From: Algibacter sp045066735
Lineage (GTDB): Bacteria > Bacteroidota > Bacteroidia > Flavobacteriales > Flavobacteriaceae
Assembly: GCF_045066735.1 (NCBI RefSeq)
Contig: NZ_JBISHH010000024.1
Span: 124,001-188,000 of the forward strand
Length of the DNA stretch: 64,000 nucleotides
Direction of reading: 5' to 3'
Below the pieces are notes generated by a model, which was not told where the DNA came from, did not search any database, and saw nothing but the letters and a program-made list of their open reading frames with translations. Shown here in pieces: positions 8,908 to 17,613 of the stretch; the first letter of the stretch is position 1, and every line of letters starts with the position of its first letter. The translations under genes were made by a program, and so were the position numbers.

Positions 8908-10416
8908 ATGGAAACTATACAAGAAATAGATGTATCTAAAGGGATTGTAAGCCACTTATTCGAAAAAATAATACTCCCTTCCAAACCGAAATACGTAGCC
9001 AAAATTGGTATTGTTGGCATAGGCTTACAAGAACATTTTGATTGGCAATCTATTTTAGAAAGCTACGCTATAGCCAAGAATAAATTACAATCTGTACTAC
9101 CAAAAGATAAATTTAAGCTCATAGCAGCAGAACAACCCATTCAATCTAAGGAAGATATTTACAATTGGTTACAACGCACAAAAACTGAAGAAATAGATGG
9201 TATAATTGTTTATCAAGCGTCCTTTATCGCTGGTGATTTAGCAGCTACTCTAGCACGATGGTTAAATCAAAATAAAATTCCAATTCTTAGTTGGTCTCAT
9301 AATGAACCAACAGGAGGACGGTTAGTAAACAATAGACTGTGCGGACAGAATTTCTTGTTAAATATTCTTAACTCTTGTGGGGTCAAATACTCGTGGCTCT
9401 TCGAATCTCCAGAGGAAGAAAACTTCACTAAAAGCATCATGAAATTTGCTAAAGCGGTTTATGTAAAAGCTTCTATTAATCAAAAATCTATAGGTATGGT
9501 AGGGGGTTTTAGAGTGCCAGGATTTTATGATTGCGAATTAAATGAACTTGCTCTTCTAAACAGATTTGGTATAAAAGTAGATCGTGTTGATTTTGACACT
9601 ATTTGGCATCATGGTGACCGATTTAAACATGAGGATATCCTTGAAATAAAAAACGAACTAATTAATCATCCGCTATGTAAATTTAATAATGTAACCGATG
9701 TGCAATTAGAAAAATCCATTCGTTTATCTCTGGCCATGGCAGATTTTGCTCGTGAGAATGATTACCTCGGGCTCGGACTCAAAAATTGGCCAGAACTTTT
9801 TGACCACTACGGCATTGCTGGCGATGGCGCAGGAGCGTTGGTACAAGATTTAGGGATCCCTGTTGCAGATGAATCTGATATGGGCGCTTTACTATCTATG
9901 ATAATGATGAACCAAATTAGTTTTGGAGAAGCCACCCCCACTTTGGTGGATTTATCTTTAATACAAAAAGATTTAGATCGCCTAGGATTTTGGCATTGTG
10001 GCGGTGCACCTACCAAACTTATAAATGTAAAAACGGGTTATGAAGTTAGAAACCATAGCATTTTAGAAAATTTTGATGAAAAAAGCAGTTTGGGAATGCT
10101 ATTAGAATTTTTACAAAAACATGGCCCAGTTACCATAGCAAAATATCAATATCCAAATGCCTCGGAAGTGATTGTTTTTGAAGGCAATATAAAAGAATCT
10201 GAAATGGCATTTAGAGGTAGTTATGCCGAAGTAGCTCCTTCCAAATATAACGCAAAAGATGTTTTAGCTACAATAATGAATAACGGATTAGACCACCATT
10301 CAATTATAGGAAGAGGGCATCTGCAAGGAGAACTCAATGAACTTAATCATTGGTTAGGAATTAAAAATATAGAAATAACAACAAGTAAAGATTATTTATA
10401 TGGACGTAGTAACTAA
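8908..10416 (+). CDS. L-fucose/L-arabinose isomerase-like protein (aldose-ketose isomerase)
   Basis: 502 residues, starting 11 bp after the kinase stop. The overall pattern is that of the FucI/AraA fold: an N-terminal part with a GGFRVPGFYDCE segment near 195-206, and a C-terminal half carrying VADESDMGALLSM and PTLVDLS. Glu322 and Asp348 sit where E. coli FucI has its Mn2+ ligands Glu337 and Asp361, and histidines at 463, 464 and 471 could supply the third ligand. It should interconvert an aldose and its 2-ketose in the cytoplasm. It is clearly diverged from true FucI (about 590 aa) and is shorter, so the substrate should not be taken as fucose. With a galactose-type symporter nearby, galactose to tagatose is one reasonable hypothesis. 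Confidence 0.82.
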   Translation: METIQEIDVSKGIVSHLFEKIILPSKPKYVAKIGIVGIGLQEHFDWQSILESYAIAKNKLQSVLPKDKFKLIAAEQPIQSKEDIYNWLQRTKTEEIDGIIVYQASFIAGDLAATLARWLNQNKIPILSWSHNEPTGGRLVNNRLCGQNFLLNILNSCGVKYSWLFESPEEENFTKSIMKFAKAVYVKASINQKSIGMVGGFRVPGFYDCELNELALLNRFGIKVDRVDFDTIWHHGDRFKHEDILEIKNELINHPLCKFNNVTDVQLEKSIRLSLAMADFARENDYLGLGLKNWPELFDHYGIAGDGAGALVQDLGIPVADESDMGALLSMIMMNQISFGEATPTLVDLSLIQKDLDRLGFWHCGGAPTKLINVKTGYEVRNHSILENFDEKSSLGMLLEFLQKHGPVTIAKYQYPNASEVIVFEGNIKESEMAFRGSYAEVAPSKYNAKDVLATIMNNGLDHHSIIGRGHLQGELNELNHWLGIKNIEITTSKDYLYGRSN

Positions 10417-11275
10417 AAATTTAAAATACAACACTAAATACGATACTTTAAGAAACCTATTCTTAGATTATAGAGATACCAAACGTTGCTTGGCATCCTT
10501 TAACGTAAACGATAATTACGATCTTAAAGCAGTTATAGAATCTGCAAATGAGATGAAAACTAATATTATGGTCATGACTTATCCTCCTGTTGCTGAGTTA
10601 AACACACCTGAAGTATTTAGGTCTTTGGTAGATGGATTTCAAAAAGTAAGCGAATCGAAAATATACCTTCATCTAGATCATAGTACAACTGTAGATTTGT
10701 GCAAACGAGCCATTGACTCGGGATATGATTCTGTTATGATTGATGGCTCTCAGTTTTCGCTCCAAGAGAACATCGCCATGACAAAAGCTGTTATAGATTA
10801 TGCTCACAGTGCAGGCGTTGTAGTAGAAGCTGAAATTGGTAAAATTATGGGGCGTGGTGTTGAAGTAAAATCTGATGATGATTTCTTAGCAAGTGTATCC
10901 GACGTAAAAAAACTATATGAAGCTACAGGTGTAGATATTTTAGCTGTTGGAATTGGAACAGCACACGGATTTACACCTACTGAACCCAAAATTCATTTTG
11001 ATCGTTTAGCTGAAATTGCCGAAGCCATACCTGCTCCACTAGTATTACACGGAGGAACAGGAATTCCTGATAGAGACATTCAAAAAGCTATCACTATGGG
11101 TATGAGTAAAATTAATATTGGAACCATTGTTCACTCAACCTATATGAAATACGCAAAAATAGAATTAGACAAAGCAGGGACATCTGCTTACCCACCTTTT
11201 ATTATGGAAAAAGTTTTACCAAAAATTAAAGAAGTGGTTAAAGACAGGTTACATGCGGTAAACTTCATGCAATAA
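10400..11275 (+). CDS. Class II ketose-(bis)phosphate aldolase, GatY/KbaY/Fba-like
   Basis: 291 residues; its start overlaps the isomerase by 17 bp, indicating translational coupling. The zinc-dependent aldolase residues are all present: catalytic Asp93 and ligand His94 (HLDHS), His189 (GTAHG) and His217 (LHGGTG). The 28-residue spacing of the last two equals that of the tagatose-bisphosphate aldolase His180/His208 pair. The reaction is retro-aldol cleavage of a ketose phosphate to dihydroxyacetone phosphate plus an aldehyde. A housekeeping fructose-bisphosphate aldolase would not normally sit in a sugar operon with an isomerase and a kinase, so a pathway-specific substrate is likely. The operon ends at a strong hairpin 15 bp downstream. 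Confidence 0.9.
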   Translation: MDVVTKNLKYNTKYDTLRNLFLDYRDTKRCLASFNVNDNYDLKAVIESANEMKTNIMVMTYPPVAELNTPEVFRSLVDGFQKVSESKIYLHLDHSTTVDLCKRAIDSGYDSVMIDGSQFSLQENIAMTKAVIDYAHSAGVVVEAEIGKIMGRGVEVKSDDDFLASVSDVKKLYEATGVDILAVGIGTAHGFTPTEPKIHFDRLAEIAEAIPAPLVLHGGTGIPDRDIQKAITMGMSKINIGTIVHSTYMKYAKIELDKAGTSAYPPFIMEKVLPKIKEVVKDRLHAVNFMQ

Positions 11276-11290
11276 CATGTTTAAAAAGGA

Positions 11291-11328
11291 AAAAACCACA
11301 AAACACGAATTTGCGTTTTGTGGTTTTT
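11291..11328. terminator. Bidirectional intrinsic terminator
   Basis: Perfect 14-bp inverted repeat (AAAAACCACAAAAC / GTTTTGTGGTTTTT) with a 10-base loop. It has a run of A on one side and T on the other, so it can stop both the aldolase operon (plus) and the tRNA transcript (minus). Confidence 0.85.
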
Positions 11329-11332
11329 ATTG

Positions 11333-11406
11333 TGGAGAAGATCGGGCTCGAACCGACGACCTCTTGACTGCCAGTCAAGCACTCTAGCCAACTGAGCTAC
11401 ATCCCC
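11333..11406 (-). tRNA. tRNA-Ala (anticodon GGC)
   Basis: 74 nt cloverleaf read on the minus strand from GGGGATG at 11406. The anticodon stem CTTGA/TCAAG closes the loop CTGGCAG, whose bases 34-36 are GGC, so it reads GCC/GCU alanine codons. The acceptor stem contains the G3-U70 wobble pair that marks alanine tRNAs, and the discriminator base is A. The TTCGAGC T-loop is normal. There is a U-U mismatch at pair 6-67. The 3' CCA is not encoded (CAA follows). Confidence 0.95.
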
Positions 11407-11415
11407 AAAAAAAAT

Positions 11416-12210
11416 TTATTTTAATCCGCGTAATACTAAAACAGGTAAATTACTATGGAAATCTTTTTTCAGAATGGTGTTTTTCTCCCATTTTTTAGCA
11501 AAGAAACCACGCTTACGGCGCACAACACAAAGCATATCTGGATTGTGTGAACGATAATGTTCTAACACACCCTGAAACGTAGTAGCGTTTCCACTTTTTG
11601 TAACACTACTAGATAGCTCTTCTAACACTTCGTTAACATCAAAATCACCCTCATTATAATGAGGTGTTTTTACTAATAACAAATGTACTTCTGCACCAAA
11701 TGTTTCTTTTACAGCTTTTAATGGATTTAAAGCACTTTTCTTTTTAATAATAGCCGATTTCATGGCTAACAAAATATTACTTACGGGCTTAAAGACGTAA
11801 CCTTCCGGAATAATTAATGCCGGTATATTGGTTTGCTTTATTATTTTTCCCGATGTTTTACCTAGATAAACTTCATCTTTAATAGAGTTCGTTCTAGGTT
11901 CAACTAAAATTAAATCTACATCGGCTTTTTTACAAGCTAATTCTAAAGTATCAATTAATTTTCCTTTTAAAACCTTTACAATAACCTCAACATTTTTAGT
12001 GTCGATTTGCGACACTAAATTATCTAAAAACTCTTTACTTTCACGTTGTATAAGGTCGTCTACCCTAATCATAGTTCCGGCTTTAGTATATACATTATAA
12101 ACTTGTACTACAAAAAGTTTGGCACCTACGGCTTCAGCAAAATCTACAGCGTACTGTAAATGACTTTGTGCGTTTTTAGACGATCCAACAGGAACTAAAA
12201 TATTCTTCAT
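11416..12210 (-). CDS. Universal stress protein (UspA family), two tandem domains
   Basis: 264 residues. The first Usp domain (about 1-140) begins MKNILVPVGSSKNAQ and ends with GKTSGKIIKQTNIPALIIPE, the usual C-terminal strand. A second, less conserved domain follows (about 145-264). Usp proteins are cytoplasmic, often nucleotide-binding, and help survival in stress or stationary phase; the exact role varies. The complete G-2x-G-9x-G(S/T) ATP-binding signature is not evident, so ATP binding is uncertain. The gene lies just upstream of the tRNA on the same strand and is divergent from the MATE gene. Confidence 0.88.
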   Translation of the reverse strand: MKNILVPVGSSKNAQSHLQYAVDFAEAVGAKLFVVQVYNVYTKAGTMIRVDDLIQRESKEFLDNLVSQIDTKNVEVIVKVLKGKLIDTLELACKKADVDLILVEPRTNSIKDEVYLGKTSGKIIKQTNIPALIIPEGYVFKPVSNILLAMKSAIIKKKSALNPLKAVKETFGAEVHLLLVKTPHYNEGDFDVNEVLEELSSSVTKSGNATTFQGVLEHYRSHNPDMLCVVRRKRGFFAKKWEKNTILKKDFHSNLPVLVLRGLK

Positions 12211-12251
12211 AATAACTAATATTATATATTAAATTTGCTGCTTTAAAGAAA

Positions 12252-12259
12252 CAAAAGTA
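12252..12259 (-). promoter_or_regulatory. Candidate -7 element for the universal stress protein gene
   Basis: TACTTTTG on the minus strand, matching TAnnTTTG, 42 bases before the start codon. Confidence 0.4.
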
Positions 12260-12332
12260 ATCATTAAAAATGATTCGCGTAAGTGCATCCACAAAATTGC
12301 ATAATTAATATTACAGAATCAAACACATCCTC

Positions 12333-13667
12333 GTGAACACAAACATTAGTTTCAAACATATCAATAAACTCGCTGTACCGGCATTAATAGCAGGAATCGC
12401 CGAACCCATTTTATCTATTACAGATACAGCTATTATTGGCAATATCGATAGTTACGCAACAGAATCTTTGGCTGCTGTGGGTATTGTTGGCACATTTATT
12501 TCCATGCTTATATGGGTTTTAGGCCAAACTAGAAGCGCCATTTCGTCAATAGTATCACAATATTTGGGTGCCAATAAATTAGAGAAAGTAAAAAATTTAC
12601 CCGCCCAAGCCATCTTTATAATCACATTATTAAGTGTTGTTATAATAATTAGCACCTACCCATTTGCATCATCTATTTTCAAGCTTTACAACGCCACAAA
12701 TATAATTTTAGATTATAGTGTCGATTACTATCGCATTCGAGTTTTTGGCTTTCCCTTTACCTTATTCACAATGGCTGTTTTCGGTGTATTCCGAGGGTTA
12801 CAGAATACCTTTTACCCCATGATAATTGCCACTATTGGCGCTTTTTTAAACATCGCTTTAGATTATATATTTATTTTTGGCATAGAGAACTACATACCAG
12901 CCATGGACATTAAAGGAGCTGCTTACGCCAGCTTAATAGCTCAAATTACAATGGCTATTTTAGCAGCAATTTACCTCCATAAAAAAACCGACATTCCGTT
13001 AATACCGACTTTTCCGTTAAACCAAGAAATTAACAAATTGGTCATTATGATTCTTAACCTTTTTGTGCGCACATTAGCCCTTAATACAACGCTATACTTT
13101 GCTACACGCTTTGCCACAGGTTATGGGCCTGCGCACATAGCAGCTTATACCATATGCATAAATTTATGGTTTTTCGCAGCATTTTTTGTAGATGGATATG
13201 CTAGTGCAGGTAATATTTTATCCGGCAAATTATATGGTGAAACCAATTATAATGCTCTATTAAAATTAAGCAATAAACTCATACTTTACGGTATAATTGT
13301 AGGGATTATTTTAGCTATTTTCGGAGCTATATTTTATTATCCGTTAGGCCTTATGTTCTCCAAAGACCCCGAAGTTCTAGATCTCTTTTACAGTACTTTT
13401 TGGTTGGTACTCATTATGCAGCCTTTTTGTGCATTAGCGTTTATTTTTGATGGCATGTTTAAAGGTTTAGGTAAAATGAAATTTTTAAGAAACGTACTTT
13501 TATTTGCTACAGCACTCGTTTTTTTACCTATTTTGTTTTGGTTAGACACCTTAGGATATCAACTTCATGCTATTTTCATTGCCTTAACCTTTTGGATTAT
13601 AGCTCGTGGTATTCCTTTAATTATAAAATTCCGGAAAATATTTATTCCGCTCTCCCAAAAACATTAA
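12333..13667 (+). CDS. MATE-family efflux transporter (DinF-like)
   Basis: 444 residues with about 12 hydrophobic segments. The start is a GTG at 12333; the product begins MNTNISFKHINKLAVPALIAGIAEP, the normal MATE N-terminus just before helix 1, so no extension or truncation is evident. The segment ILSITDTAIIGN and the repeated two-half organisation are typical. MATE proteins export cationic drugs or metabolites using H+ or Na+ gradients at the inner membrane; the substrate here is unknown. The stop codon overlaps a candidate promoter for the genes that follow. Confidence 0.9.
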   Translation: MNTNISFKHINKLAVPALIAGIAEPILSITDTAIIGNIDSYATESLAAVGIVGTFISMLIWVLGQTRSAISSIVSQYLGANKLEKVKNLPAQAIFIITLLSVVIIISTYPFASSIFKLYNATNIILDYSVDYYRIRVFGFPFTLFTMAVFGVFRGLQNTFYPMIIATIGAFLNIALDYIFIFGIENYIPAMDIKGAAYASLIAQITMAILAAIYLHKKTDIPLIPTFPLNQEINKLVIMILNLFVRTLALNTTLYFATRFATGYGPAHIAAYTICINLWFFAAFFVDGYASAGNILSGKLYGETNYNALLKLSNKLILYGIIVGIILAIFGAIFYYPLGLMFSKDPEVLDLFYSTFWLVLIMQPFCALAFIFDGMFKGLGKMKFLRNVLLFATALVFLPILFWLDTLGYQLHAIFIALTFWIIARGIPLIIKFRKIFIPLSQKH

Positions 13668-13672
13668 CTTTG
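13665..13672 (+). promoter_or_regulatory. Candidate -7 element for the small-protein/QueD operon
   Basis: TAACTTTG matches TAnnTTTG and begins on the MATE stop codon, 40 bases before the ATG at 13712. A TTT lies 21 bases upstream instead of a TTG. Confidence 0.4.
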
Positions 13673-13711
13673 TGTCTCAAATTATTATACCAAGTAAGCT
13701 AAAAAATTATA

Positions 13712-13882
13712 ATGAGTTTATTAATAAGTTTTTTTCAAGAAAATAGTATTGAAAAAAAAATACAAGACGCACCCGATAAAGCTTATGAAATAGGTGTATT
13801 TATTGGCTCTATGCTGCCTTTTGTACTTCTTGTACTATTGGCTTACCTTATTTACAGATATAATAAAAATAAAAACAATTAA
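13712..13882 (+). CDS. Small single-pass membrane protein (56 aa), function unknown
   Basis: Reads from ATG 13712 to TAA 13882. A short amphipathic N-terminus (MSLLISFFQENSIEKK) and a charged stretch are followed by one transmembrane helix (about residues 29-48, IGVFIGSMLPFVLLVLLAYL region) and a basic tail ending NKNKNN. It occupies the 324-bp gap between MATE and queD, has a promoter-like -7 box 40 bp upstream, and is followed 10 bp later by another tiny membrane protein. I recognise no family. The hydrophobic helix plus positive-inside tail argues that it is a real gene. Confidence 0.6.
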   Translation: MSLLISFFQENSIEKKIQDAPDKAYEIGVFIGSMLPFVLLVLLAYLIYRYNKNKNN

Positions 13883-13892
13883 TATTTATAAC

Positions 13893-13991
13893 ATGGATAT
13901 CCTCTCATTTATAAGTGGAAACGGATTATTTCTACTCTTAGCTATAGTACTAATCGTTGTTTACGTTGTAAACCGTAGAAAAAGAAGATAA
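13893..13991 (+). CDS. Tiny membrane protein (32 aa), function unknown
   Basis: ATG 13893 to TAA 13991. The protein has a short polar start (MDILSFISGNG), one hydrophobic helix (FLLLAIVLIVVYVV) and a basic end NRRKRR, so it is a plausible single-pass peptide with its C-terminus inside. Its TAA overlaps the ATG of the QueD gene by one base (TAATG), which suggests translational coupling. A longer in-frame reading upstream overlaps the 56-aa gene and lacks a good start. Function unknown. Confidence 0.6.
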   Translation: MDILSFISGNGLFLLLAIVLIVVYVVNRRKRR

Positions 13992-14446
13992 TGGGCAATA
14001 ATATTCGTATTACAAAAAAATTCGCTTTCGAAACTGGTCATGCTTTATATGGCTACGACGGAAAATGCAAAAACGTTCACGGCCATAGTTACAAACTATC
14101 TGTAACCGTAATCGGACAACCAATTTCCGACAACACAAACGTAAAATACGGTATGGTGATCGATTTTGGGGATCTTAAAAAAATTGTAAAAGAAGAAATT
14201 GTAGACGTGTTCGATCACGCTACCGTTTTTAACAAAAACACACCACATGTAGAGTTAGCAAAAGAGCTTCAAGCCCGCGATCACAACGTTTTATTGGTAG
14301 ATTACCAACCAACTAGTGAAATGATGGTTATCGATTTCGCACAAAAAATAAAACAGCGCCTACCTAAACACATTAATTTACACTCTTTAAAATTACAAGA
14401 AACCGATAGCTCCTTTGCGCAATGGTTTGCTCACGATAATACCTAG
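13991..14446 (+). CDS. queD: 6-carboxy-5,6,7,8-tetrahydropterin synthase / 6-pyruvoyl-tetrahydropterin synthase family
   Basis: 151 residues. The zinc-binding histidines are His17, His30 and His32, and Cys26 is spaced as in the QueD pattern CxxxHGH (C26-x3-H30-G-H32). In the queuosine/7-deazaguanine pathway QueD converts 7,8-dihydroneopterin triphosphate to 6-carboxytetrahydropterin in the cytoplasm. The length is somewhat above the usual 120-140 aa because of a central insertion. It is translationally linked to the two small membrane-protein genes upstream, with no other queuosine genes adjacent. A biopterin-type PTPS role is less likely given the Cys position. Confidence 0.85.
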   Translation: MGNNIRITKKFAFETGHALYGYDGKCKNVHGHSYKLSVTVIGQPISDNTNVKYGMVIDFGDLKKIVKEEIVDVFDHATVFNKNTPHVELAKELQARDHNVLLVDYQPTSEMMVIDFAQKIKQRLPKHINLHSLKLQETDSSFAQWFAHDNT

Positions 14447-14618
14447 AACATCACCCAAAATGGTATTTATTCTTTTTTTATCATTCATAAAAACCAATTT
14501 TAAGTCCAACTAATTTTATTCAGTAAAAGCTTTAAATCCAAAAAGATGCTTATTTTTACCACGCTATATAATAATAGCCTGAGTTTCTTGTTATTATTTT
14601 AGACTAAAAACAACAGCA

Positions 14619-17198
14619 TTGAAAACATCTTTTAAAAGTATATTATCCTTATTAACAGCAACTATTCTAGTAGTAAGCTGCTCACGAAAAAAAGACAAAT
14701 TTATTAGTCGAAACTTTCATGCAGTTACCGCAGAATTCAATGCTCTTTATAATGGTTATAATGCTTTAGAAGAAGGAAGAACAAGTTTAAATGAAGCTTA
14801 TTTTGATAATTACTGGGATGTATTGCCTATTGAGCGTATGCAAATCTCAGAAGAAGTCATGCTTCCTGGCCAATCTAAAAACGAAAACTTTTCACGCGCT
14901 GAAGAAAAAGCTACAAAAGCCATCCAAAAGCATAGCATGAACATAAAAGGGAAAGAGATAAACCCCCAAATGGATGAAGCTTATTTATTACTCGGTAAAG
15001 CAAGATATTTCGATCAGCGTTTTGTACCAGCCATAGAAGCTTTTAATTACATACTTTACAAATACCCCGCCAGTGATAAAATAAACCAAGCCAAGGTATG
15101 GAGGGAAAAAACTAACATGCGTTTAGACAATAACGAGTTGGCTATTAAAAACTTAAAACGCCTTTTAAAACAAGAACAACTCGAAGATCAAGATTTGGCA
15201 GATGCCACATCAATGCTAGCACAAGCGTATTTAAACACCAAATCTATAGACAGCGCTATTACACAATTAGAAATTGCATCTACATCAACAAAAAATAATG
15301 ATGAGCGCGGACGCTACCGTTTTATTCAAGGACAGCTTTATAATCAATTAGGCAAAAAAGATAGCGCCAACTTTGCTTTCGATAAGGTTATTGAACTTAA
15401 CCGTAGAACACCAAGAATGTACATGATTACGGCATATCTCGAAAAGTTTAAAAATTTCGATTTTGAAAATGGTAATAAAGTAGAGGCGATAGAACTCCTT
15501 ACGGAACTAGAAGAAAATCGCGAGAACCGTCCGTATTTAGATAAAATATACCACCAAATAGGTGAGTTTCATTTAAATAATAATTCCGATTCTTCGGCTG
15601 TTGCTTATTACAACAAATCACTACGCACAAATTCTCCAGATAAATTACTAACAGCTAAGAACTACGAAACACTTGGCGATATGTTTTTCGATAATTCAGA
15701 ATACGCTAAGGCAGGTGCTTATTTTGATAGCACGATGAGTAATTTAGCTCTAAACTCAAAACCTTTTAGAATTATAAAACGTAAACGCGACAACCTAGAA
15801 GATGTTATTTATTACGAAGCGATTGCGAAAACAAACGATAGTATTTTAACTTTAGTTAATTTACCAAAAGCTGAAAGATTAGCGATATTCGAAATATTTG
15901 TAAACGATCTTAAACAAAAAGCAGAGGAAGAAAAAGAACAGGCCGAAGCTGCCGTACGCAATTCAAATTCAGGCTTAATTACAAACAGCAATGTACCAGG
16001 AAGTAATAATGCCGTTGGTGCAAGAGGAGGTTTACCAGGCCAAGCCGCTTTATTTTATTTTTACAATCCAACTACAGTAGCTTATGGTAAAAATGAATTT
16101 GTAAAAGTTTGGGGAAAGCGTGCTTTAGAAGACAATTGGAGATGGTCTAGCAGAGGTGCCGCGGCAACAAGCACAAATACCAGCGCAGCTGCTAATGATT
16201 TGTTAGCCTCAGCATCAGATGAAGAAAAATTTGATCCACAATTTTATATTTCTAGAATTCCTTCCGAAGAAAAAGAAATTGACAGTATTTCAAAAGAAAG
16301 AAACTACGCCTATTATCAGCTAGGTTTAATCTATAAAGAGAAGTTTAAAGAATATCAATTATCAAAAAGTAAGTTTCAAAATTTACTAAGAAGCAATCCC
16401 GAAGAGCGATTAATTCTTCCTTCTAAATATAACTTATATAAAATTTATGAGCTTTTAGGCGAGAACGACGAAGCCTCTATTGCCAAAGCCGAAATTATTA
16501 AAACCTACCCGGAGTCGCGTTACGCCAATATTTTGGAGCACCCCGAATTGGTTTCGGACAAAGATGAAAACAGCCCAGAAAGCCTCTACGAAGCTTTATA
16601 CAGCTTACATGAGCAGCAAAATTACGCAGAAGTAATATCTAAAAGTGAAGATTATATTAAGCGTTTTGATGGCGAACCTATCATCCCGAAATTAGAACTA
16701 TTAAAAGCCACCGCAAACGGACGCTTAAATGGTTTTGAGGCTTTCAAAACTGGTATTAACCACTTATCGGTTACCTATGCCAACACCAATGAGGGCAAGC
16801 AAGCCCAAAAAATTATTAATGATGTACTTCCTAAAATTGCAAGTAAAGATTTTGTTAAAGCTATAGATAGTGTCACCACAAATTACAAAGTAGTTTTTCA
16901 GTTTAAAGATTTGGAACGAAACAATATTCCAGCCTTCAAAAAAGAATTAGATAGTGTTTTAAAAGAAGTCAAATATTACAGATTATCATCGTCCGTAGAT
17001 TTATATAATTCACAAGAAACCTTTGTTTTAGTTCATGGAATAAAAAATGAAGCTGTTGCCAAAACATTCAAGCAACTATTAACCGATAAAAACAAAAAGA
17101 AGATAACTAAACCATTCTTCGTAATTTCATCGGCGAATTATCAAATAATTCAAATACATAAAAACTTAGAAACCTATTTAATCCCTAACAACCAATAA
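14619..17198 (+). CDS. sprE: Type IX secretion/gliding motility lipoprotein SprE (PorW), TPR-rich
   Basis: 859 residues with a TTG start (14619), required to keep the lipoprotein signal: the lipobox cysteine is Cys21 (ILVVSC). Mature SprE/PorW typically begins with the segment seen here, KKDKFISRNFHAVTAEFNALY. Multiple TPR-like helical hairpins follow (about 100-400 and 560-750), with a low-complexity Asn/Ser/Ala-rich linker around 445-535. SprE is an outer-membrane lipoprotein needed for type IX secretion and for gliding in Flavobacterium johnsoniae. In Porphyromonas, PorW is reported to link the PorKN ring to the translocon. It is followed 13 bp later by a bactofilin and then the ATP synthase genes. 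Confidence 0.9.
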   Translation: MKTSFKSILSLLTATILVVSCSRKKDKFISRNFHAVTAEFNALYNGYNALEEGRTSLNEAYFDNYWDVLPIERMQISEEVMLPGQSKNENFSRAEEKATKAIQKHSMNIKGKEINPQMDEAYLLLGKARYFDQRFVPAIEAFNYILYKYPASDKINQAKVWREKTNMRLDNNELAIKNLKRLLKQEQLEDQDLADATSMLAQAYLNTKSIDSAITQLEIASTSTKNNDERGRYRFIQGQLYNQLGKKDSANFAFDKVIELNRRTPRMYMITAYLEKFKNFDFENGNKVEAIELLTELEENRENRPYLDKIYHQIGEFHLNNNSDSSAVAYYNKSLRTNSPDKLLTAKNYETLGDMFFDNSEYAKAGAYFDSTMSNLALNSKPFRIIKRKRDNLEDVIYYEAIAKTNDSILTLVNLPKAERLAIFEIFVNDLKQKAEEEKEQAEAAVRNSNSGLITNSNVPGSNNAVGARGGLPGQAALFYFYNPTTVAYGKNEFVKVWGKRALEDNWRWSSRGAAATSTNTSAAANDLLASASDEEKFDPQFYISRIPSEEKEIDSISKERNYAYYQLGLIYKEKFKEYQLSKSKFQNLLRSNPEERLILPSKYNLYKIYELLGENDEASIAKAEIIKTYPESRYANILEHPELVSDKDENSPESLYEALYSLHEQQNYAEVISKSEDYIKRFDGEPIIPKLELLKATANGRLNGFEAFKTGINHLSVTYANTNEGKQAQKIINDVLPKIASKDFVKAIDSVTTNYKVVFQFKDLERNNIPAFKKELDSVLKEVKYYRLSSSVDLYNSQETFVLVHGIKNEAVAKTFKQLLTDKNKKKITKPFFVISSANYQIIQIHKNLETYLIPNNQ

Positions 17199-17211
17199 CC
17201 ATTACTGCGTT

Positions 17212-17613
17212 ATGTTCTCAGATAATAAAAAAAATAAAAAAATGGCAGAAGCAACTTCAAACCAAAACATTATAGCCAAAGGCACAACAATAGTTGGTGA
17301 TTTAAAAAGCGACGGAGACTTTAGAATTGATGGTACTATTGAGGGTAATATAAAAACACCTGGTAAAGTTGTTGTTGGTAAATCGGGTTCTATAAAAGGA
17401 TCTTTAGAAGGTACCGATGCGCATTTTGAAGGTGATTTTACAGGTAAACTTACTTTAACCGGAACACTAACTTTAAAATCTACTGCTAATATTGAAGGTG
17501 ATGTTATTGTTGGTAAATTAGCTGTTGAGCCTGGCGCAACCTTCAATGTATCATGTGCTATGCAAGGGTATAAAAAAGAATTAAAAAATGCCGGACAACA
17601 AAAAGCAATCTAA
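17212..17613 (+). CDS. Bactofilin (polymer-forming cytoskeletal protein)
   Basis: 133 residues. A short charged N-terminus leads into a central right-handed beta-helix repeat (about 22-118) with regularly spaced Gly and hydrophobic positions (GTTIVGDLKSDGDFRIDGTI). Alternative ATGs exist at 17212 and 17242; the shorter product begins MAEATSN. Bactofilins self-assemble into filaments at the inner face of the membrane and help place wall-synthesis or appendage machinery. The gene sits between sprE and atpZ and overlaps the latter by 26 bp. Confidence 0.92.
   Translation: MFSDNKKNKKMAEATSNQNIIAKGTTIVGDLKSDGDFRIDGTIEGNIKTPGKVVVGKSGSIKGSLEGTDAHFEGDFTGKLTLTGTLTLKSTANIEGDVIVGKLAVEPGATFNVSCAMQGYKKELKNAGQQKAI

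Noticed and set aside
8908..10416. True L-fucose isomerase (fucI)
   Set aside because: The protein is about 90 residues shorter and diverged, and no fucose kinase, fucose aldolase or fucose permease is adjacent; only the general isomerase family is supported.
7992..11275. Sulfoquinovose breakdown (sulfo-EMP-like operon)
   Set aside because: The kinase and aldolase families could fit, but no sulfolactaldehyde reductase or dehydrogenase, sulfoquinovosidase or sulfonate exporter is present, and the transporter resembles a galactose symporter.
11333..11406. tRNA-Gly reading of the anticodon loop (GCC on the plus strand)
   Set aside because: The gene is on the minus strand, where the anticodon is GGC; the G3-U70 pair confirms alanine.
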